Source: JAFDZW01 sp038229915
Lineage (GTDB): Bacteria; Bacteroidota; Ignavibacteria; Palsa-1295
Direction of reading: 5' to 3'
DNA length: 18,814 bases
NCBI GenBank assembly: GCA_038229915.1
Contig: JBBRNY010000047.1
Location: forward strand, 1-18,814
A program made the translations under genes and the position numbers. This document shows positions 13,926 through 18,814 of this stretch, in pieces. Positions within the stretch are counted from its first letter, which is position 1. Each line of letters starts with the position of its first letter. The notes beneath the pieces were generated by a model that had not been told where the DNA came from, did not search any database, and was given only the letters and a program-made list of their open reading frames with translations.

Positions 13926-16900
13926 ATGATGAAGGTTACGAAGCAGCTTTCCGTGTTTTCGGCTGTATTATTCTGCAGCTTGTTTATCTTTGCTACAGTC
14001 CAAAATGTACTTGCGCAAGTACCAAGACAGTTTAATTATCAAGGACTGATTCAGAGCTCGAATGGGCAACCAATCTCAGACGGTGATCACAGCGTCACGG
14101 TGTCATTGTATGCAAATGACATTGGGGGTGTTGCTCTCTATAGCGAAACCCAGGTTGTAAAAATTGAACGGGGTATTTTTTCGGTTCAAGTTGGATCTAA
14201 AACACCCATTCCCTTTGCTTTCAAATTTGATGGCCCGCTGTTCTTGGCACTTAGTGTTGACGGTAGTTCAGAACTGTCGCCAAGAACACCAATAGTAGCC
14301 GTACCGTATTCGCTTCATTCAGAAGTTGCTGAGTTTGCGAGAGGGCTTGCATCAGATGCACGAGGGGTAGTAACAAGTATTAATGAGATTGATGGACCGC
14401 TAAATATCATAGGTGACAGTACGATCTCAGTCAAGCAGACCGGAAAAGTTATTTCTTTACACGCCTATCCAAATATTGTCAGTCAAGGGCTTGCGGGAAT
14501 ACAACCAATTGATAAGTCAGTAACAATTCAGAACGGTAACGGTCCATTTGCCGGAGTTGGTGTTGCCGATAGCGGCATTACTACTACCAAATTGGCAGAT
14601 GGGTCGGTCACACCTTTAAAGCTTAATCAAGCCGGAGCAACGTTCGGTCAGATACTCAAATGGAACGGTGTGCGATGGATACCGAGTAATGATAGTGGGA
14701 GTGTATATACTGCTGGTAATGGCGTTTCTATTGTGAGCAACACCATTTCTGTTACTCATCCCTTACCTGTCGGTACTACGCTGAACTCTACTCTTCATTG
14801 GGATGGGTTGAATTGGGTTGAGAATCAAAATTTTACAAGTGCACAGAGTGGTCAGACGTTCATTAACAATGACCTTACACTAACTAATGGCGGAGCGGCG
14901 AGTTCGTTACGATTATCTGAGCCAGCTGCCTCAGGAAATAATTTTACTGCGTTCAAAGCTACGACTCAAGCTGCCGACATTACTTATACGCTTCCAGCTT
15001 CGCTACCTGCAACGTCAGGGTATCTCGCGGTTGATAATACTGGTGCATTGACATGGTCTGCTGCCGTTGGATTGGTCTCATTCGACCAGATCACAGCGGG
15101 TGTGAACTTAGGGCAGTTATTGACTATCGGTGCCGGTTCGAACTTATCACCGATTGGCAGTGGAATTATCACAGCGAATCGTTTTGTCTCTGTCGGTTCA
15201 ACTTCGAATGCTGTTGATCTTGCAACAGCAGAAGTAGCGGGTATTTTGCCGGTCTCGAATGGTGGTACCAACTCCGGCACAGCACTCAACAACAACCGCC
15301 TTATGTATTCCAATGGCGGAACTATCATGGAATTTGCTACCGGGAATAACGGGCAAGTATTGATGAGCACAGGTTCAAGTACACCTCCATCTTGGTCGAA
15401 TGCTAGTATCATTCCTAATGGTACAGCCAATAACTCTACTCTTCGTTGGAATCTCGCAACATCACAATGGCAGGAAAATATTAACATCCTTTCTTCTGCT
15501 TCAGGACAATTAACCGTTTCGAATGGCATTGATCTTTCTGGTGCAGCAAATCCCATTCTCGCAAATGGCAGCGCAGGTACGATTGGGCAAGCACTCTTAA
15601 GTAATGGTCCGGGAAACACGCCGACTTGGACATCGATCAATACATTACCAACAGGCACAGTAACCAGCAGCACACTTCGTTGGAATGGCACTGCATGGGT
15701 AGAAAATACGAACGTCTTAAGTAGCGCCACGGGATTGGTAACAGTTAATGCAGGAATAAATTTGAATGGAACGGCAAGCCCGATCCAGCTCAACGGGTTA
15801 ACAGGTACTACAGGTCAAGTCCTTACCACTGGTGGTCCCGGAGTTACCCCGACTTGGACAACGATCAATACCTTACCGACGGGAACGCTGAACAATAGTA
15901 CACTTCGTTGGAATGGTACTGCGTGGGTAGAAAATACGAATGTGCTAACAACAACCGCAGGCTTAGTCACTGCCAATGCTGGCGTAGATCTTAACGGTAC
16001 GACGAGCCCATTACAGCTCAATGGCGCAACAGGAACAACGGGTCAAGTATTAACAAGTGCAGGTGTCGGAGTTACACCTACTTGGACAACGATCAATACA
16101 TTGCCTACCGGAACAGGAACAGATAATACACTTCGTTGGAATGGTACATCATGGGTAGAGACCGCATTAGTAAAATCGAGTTCAACGGGTTTAGTCACCG
16201 CCAATGGAGGGCTAAATCTTAATGGTACAACGAGTACAATGCAACTCAATGGAGTCACAGGCACATCAGGACAAGTATTAACAAGTGCCGGTGTCGGACT
16301 AACTCCAACTTGGACAACGATCAATACCTTGTCTGCCGGTACTGCAAACGACAATACACTTCGTTGGAATGGCACATCGTGGATTGAGACTGCTTTAGTA
16401 AAATCAAGCGCAACAGGATTAGTTACTGCAAACGGTGGGGTCAATCTCAATGGTACAACAGCGGCATTGCAATTAAATGGTATTACGGGTACAACAGGTC
16501 AAGTATTAACGAGTGCAGGTTCTGGAGCTACACCCACTTGGACAACGATCAATACATTGCCAACAGGTACTCTTACCAATAGCACACTTCGTTGGAATGG
16601 TACTACGTGGGTAGAAAATACGAATGTGTTAACATCTACCGCAGGTTTAGTCACAGCCAATGCCGGTGTAAATCTTAACGGCGCAACAAGCCCATTGCAA
16701 CTCAATGGTGCAAACGGTACGACAGGACAAGTATTAACGAGTGCCGGTGCAAATACACCAACTTGGACAACGATCAACACGCTCCCAACCGGAACCGGTA
16801 CTGATAATACACTTCGTTGGAATGGAACGTCGTGGGTTGAAACAGCTTTGGTAAAATCAAGTGCAACAGGATTAGTCACTGCCAATGGCGGCGTAAATTT

Positions 16901-18814
16901 GAATGGTACTACTGCGCCGATGCAACTGAATGGCGTACCAGGAGCAAGCGGACAATTCCTAACAAGTGCGGGCGCAGGCAATACCCCGACTTGGACAACA
17001 CTCGCAGCCGGAACAAATATTACTCTGACCAATGCCGCCGGAACAGTAACAATTGCAGCAACAGGTGGGATAGGCAACGGAACACTGACCAACAGTACAC
17101 TCCATTGGAACGGCACCAGCTGGGTTGAAAATACAAACGTATTGACAAACAATGCAGGTCTGATCACGACAAATGGTGGTGTGAATTTGAATGGCGCTTC
17201 ATCTCCAATGCAATTGAATGGTATCGCCGGAACATCAGGACAATTTTTAACCAGTGCAGGAGCCGGTGCAACACCGACTTGGACAACCATCAATACGCTT
17301 CCAACAGGTACTCTTACCAATAGTACACTTCATTGGAATGGTACGAATTGGATTGAGAATACAAACGTCTTGACTTCGGCAACAGGTTTAGTCACTGCAA
17401 ATGGCGGAGTAAACTTGAATGGGGCGACAAGCACAATGCAGCTGAATGGTCTTACTGGAACATCAGGACAAGTATTGACAAGTGCGGGTGCAGGTGCAAC
17501 TCCAACTTGGACAACTCTTGCTACGTTGACCGCAGGAACATCAACTGATAATACTTTACGTTGGAGCGGTACTGCTTGGGTTGAAACGGCTAATATCACT
17601 TCAACCACAGCAGGACTTTTAAAGGCAAATGCTGGAGTAAATCTTAACGGCACAACAAGTCCGTTACAACTCAATGGTCTTGCAGGAACATCAGGACAAT
17701 TCTTGACGAGTGCAGGTGGTGCAACAACACCAACATGGACGACCCTTCTGACACTACCAACAGGAACAACCAATGATAATACGCTTCGTTGGAATGGAAC
17801 AGCTTGGGTGGAAACAGCTTTAGTGAAATCAAGTGCAACAGGTTTAGTTACTGCCAATGGTGGAGTGAACTTGGGCGGCACAACTGCGGCAATGCAACTC
17901 AACGGTCTTAGCGGAACATCGGGACAAGTATTCACAAGTGCAGGTGCCGGTGCAACACCTACCTGGACAACCCTTGCAACACTTACTGCCGGAACAGCCA
18001 ATGATAATACCCTTCGTTGGAATGGTACAGCTTGGGTAGAAACAGCATTAGTGAAATCAAGTGCAACAGGTTTAGTTACTGCAACCGGTGGCGTGAACTT
18101 GGGCGGTACGACTGCGCCAATGCAACTCAATGGTCTTGCCGGAGCATCGGGACAAGTATTAACCAGTGCAGGTGCCGGATCAACACCGACCTGGACAACA
18201 CTCGCAACCCTTACTGCAGGAACAGCCAATGATAATACTTTACGTTGGAATGGTACAGCTTGGGTAGAAACTGCGTTAGTAAAATCAAGCGCGACAGGTT
18301 TGGTAACCGCGAATGGTGGTGTAAATTTGAATACTACATCGAGCCCTCTATCATTAAACGGATCTGCCGGAACCACAGGACAATTCTTGACGAGCGCAGG
18401 TACTGGTGTAACACCAACTTGGACAACCGGAAATTTATTATCGAATGGTACTGCGACTGATAATACACTTCGCTGGAATGGCACGACTTGGGTTGAGACA
18501 TCCAACGTGACATCAACTGCAGCAGGGTTGGTAAAAGTAAATGCTGGAGTAAACTTAAATGGAGCATCGAGCCCATTGCAACTCAACGGTGCAAATGGAA
18601 CGACAGGTCAAATCCTGACGAGTGCCGGTGCAGCGACTCCGACCTGGACCACACTTGCTGCAGGTACGAACATTACATTGACAACTCTAGCAGGTACGCT
18701 AACCATCGCTTCGACAGGTGGTATTGGAAATGGCACTGCTGTAGATTATACACTTCGTTGGAATGGTACAGCTTGGGTAGAGACATCGGTTGTAAAATCA
18801 AATTCTTCAGGGCT
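13926..18814 (+). CDS. Giant secreted repeat protein, surface or tail-fibre-like (incomplete at right edge)
   Basis: One frame stays open from ATG 13926 (or 13929) to the window edge: at least 1629 residues with no stop. A weak TAGGT site lies 6 nt upstream. Residues 1-30 form a signal peptide ending NVLA-Q. Residues 31-145 are the FCB surface-fibre N-terminal domain: FNYQGLI, DGDHSVTVSLY, GIFSVQVG, FDGPLFLALSV, SPRTPIVAVPYSL. Then comes a stalk with ITTTKLADGSVTPLKLN (about 190-215), DITYTLPA and two degenerate repeat units starting at residues 290 and 506. From residue 584 regular units of 76 residues follow, each with LRWNGTAWVE, GLVTANGGVNLNG, QLNG, TGQVLTSAGAG and TPTWTT; the last one begins at 1610 and is cut. 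The Gly/Thr/Asn/Ser-rich composition, without Cys in the array, fits a beta-rich extended fibre. Known relatives often end in an S74-type chaperone domain, but that end is not visible. Adhesion is the likely role, by inference. Confidence 0.85.
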   Translation, partial: MMKVTKQLSVFSAVLFCSLFIFATVQNVLAQVPRQFNYQGLIQSSNGQPISDGDHSVTVSLYANDIGGVALYSETQVVKIERGIFSVQVGSKTPIPFAFKFDGPLFLALSVDGSSELSPRTPIVAVPYSLHSEVAEFARGLASDARGVVTSINEIDGPLNIIGDSTISVKQTGKVISLHAYPNIVSQGLAGIQPIDKSVTIQNGNGPFAGVGVADSGITTTKLADGSVTPLKLNQAGATFGQILKWNGVRWIPSNDSGSVYTAGNGVSIVSNTISVTHPLPVGTTLNSTLHWDGLNWVENQNFTSAQSGQTFINNDLTLTNGGAASSLRLSEPAASGNNFTAFKATTQAADITYTLPASLPATSGYLAVDNTGALTWSAAVGLVSFDQITAGVNLGQLLTIGAGSNLSPIGSGIITANRFVSVGSTSNAVDLATAEVAGILPVSNGGTNSGTALNNNRLMYSNGGTIMEFATGNNGQVLMSTGSSTPPSWSNASIIPNGTANNSTLRWNLATSQWQENINILSSASGQLTVSNGIDLSGAANPILANGSAGTIGQALLSNGPGNTPTWTSINTLPTGTVTSSTLRWNGTAWVENTNVLSSATGLVTVNAGINLNGTASPIQLNGLTGTTGQVLTTGGPGVTPTWTTINTLPTGTLNNSTLRWNGTAWVENTNVLTTTAGLVTANAGVDLNGTTSPLQLNGATGTTGQVLTSAGVGVTPTWTTINTLPTGTGTDNTLRWNGTSWVETALVKSSSTGLVTANGGLNLNGTTSTMQLNGVTGTSGQVLTSAGVGLTPTWTTINTLSAGTANDNTLRWNGTSWIETALVKSSATGLVTANGGVNLNGTTAALQLNGITGTTGQVLTSAGSGATPTWTTINTLPTGTLTNSTLRWNGTTWVENTNVLTSTAGLVTANAGVNLNGATSPLQLNGANGTTGQVLTSAGANTPTWTTINTLPTGTGTDNTLRWNGTSWVETALVKSSATGLVTANGGVNLNGTTAPMQLNGVPGASGQFLTSAGAGNTPTWTTLAAGTNITLTNAAGTVTIAATGGIGNGTLTNSTLHWNGTSWVENTNVLTNNAGLITTNGGVNLNGASSPMQLNGIAGTSGQFLTSAGAGATPTWTTINTLPTGTLTNSTLHWNGTNWIENTNVLTSATGLVTANGGVNLNGATSTMQLNGLTGTSGQVLTSAGAGATPTWTTLATLTAGTSTDNTLRWSGTAWVETANITSTTAGLLKANAGVNLNGTTSPLQLNGLAGTSGQFLTSAGGATTPTWTTLLTLPTGTTNDNTLRWNGTAWVETALVKSSATGLVTANGGVNLGGTTAAMQLNGLSGTSGQVFTSAGAGATPTWTTLATLTAGTANDNTLRWNGTAWVETALVKSSATGLVTATGGVNLGGTTAPMQLNGLAGASGQVLTSAGAGSTPTWTTLATLTAGTANDNTLRWNGTAWVETALVKSSATGLVTANGGVNLNTTSSPLSLNGSAGTTGQFLTSAGTGVTPTWTTGNLLSNGTATDNTLRWNGTTWVETSNVTSTAAGLVKVNAGVNLNGASSPLQLNGANGTTGQILTSAGAATPTWTTLAAGTNITLTTLAGTLTIASTGGIGNGTAVDYTLRWNGTAWVETSVVKSNSSG
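15675..18814 (+). repeat. Tandem coding array, 228-bp unit, 13 full copies and one partial
   Basis: Counting from the LRW/LHW codon, units start at 15675, 15903, 16131, 16359, 16587, 16812, 17100, 17328, 17556, 17784, 18012, 18240, 18468 and 18753. The step is 228 bp except for one of 225, one of 288 and one of 285; the last two contain a 20-residue insert, and the final 285-bp unit is one residue short elsewhere. Every step is a multiple of 3. Two diverged copies precede the array at 14793 and 15441. Neighbouring units at 17784 and 18012 differ at 24 of 228 bases by my count, 18 of these at third codon positions. The array continues past the window edge. Confidence 0.95.

Noticed and set aside
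18017..18460. Two 71-codon + strand frames beginning MEWYSLGRN
   Set aside because: They are out-of-frame readings of two neighbouring repeat units, which explains why they resemble each other.
14984..18586. Long minus-strand open frames of up to 418 codons with repeated QVGV/FTPPFAVTKP-like residues
   Set aside because: They are antisense to the repeat array. Since the + strand unit is repetitive and lacks codons that give reverse stops, the reverse frame stays open by default. The + strand frame has a signal peptide, a known N-terminal domain and third-position drift, and runs unbroken from 13926.
15675..18814. A regular repeat array that could be taken for CRISPR or satellite DNA
   Set aside because: The period is 228 bp, every unit length is a multiple of three, and the frame is coding throughout. 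There are no short identical repeats with unique spacers.

Overview
The window is a bacterial chromosome segment made mostly of translation and central-metabolism genes, ending in a very large surface-repeat gene that runs off the right edge. Several signs point to the Bacteroidota/Chlorobiota side of the FCB group, perhaps Ignavibacteria or Kapabacteria-like; this is inference from motifs, not a database match. They are: a TTTG-N21-TATCTTTG promoter of the Bacteroidota type; many starts without a Shine-Dalgarno sequence; an EF-P whose loop reads PGNLRAF, which I recall from Chlorobium; a secreted protein ending in a FlgD-like Ig domain; and a large secreted fibre with a 'NYQG...SPRTP..VPY' N-terminal domain.

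Layout. 1-2711 holds the translation/nucleotide block rpsB (3' end), tsf, pyrH and frr, all on +. Strong hairpin terminators follow rpsB (312-343) and tsf (1286-1314), so the block is split into rpsB, tsf and pyrH-frr parts. 2803-3042 encodes a small exported Cys/His protein with its own promoter. A perfect bidirectional terminator (3066-3098) separates it from the convergent clpC (minus, 3116-5710). Divergent from clpC is a secreted putative metalloprotease (5821-7383).

7477-11926 is a tight five-gene + strand cluster: efp, accB, accC, gcvH and a multi-pass GT-C glycosyltransferase, with gaps of about 20-50 bp. It joins translation rescue at proline stretches (EF-P), the first step of fatty-acid synthesis (biotin carboxyl carrier and biotin carboxylase) and a lipoyl carrier (GcvH). 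A densely structured 164-bp leader with an exact 17-bp direct repeat precedes guaA (12091-13638).

From 13926 to the window edge one + strand frame stays open: a signal peptide, an FCB surface-fibre N-terminal domain, a degenerate stalk, then at least thirteen regular repeats of 76 residues (228 bp). The repeats come in two kinds, and the kind is perfectly predicted by the linker just before it. A 20-residue insert recurs seven units apart. This is the most unusual object in the window. The long minus-strand open frames across it are artefacts of the repeat.

I see no tRNA, rRNA, CRISPR array, insertion sequence or phage integration site.
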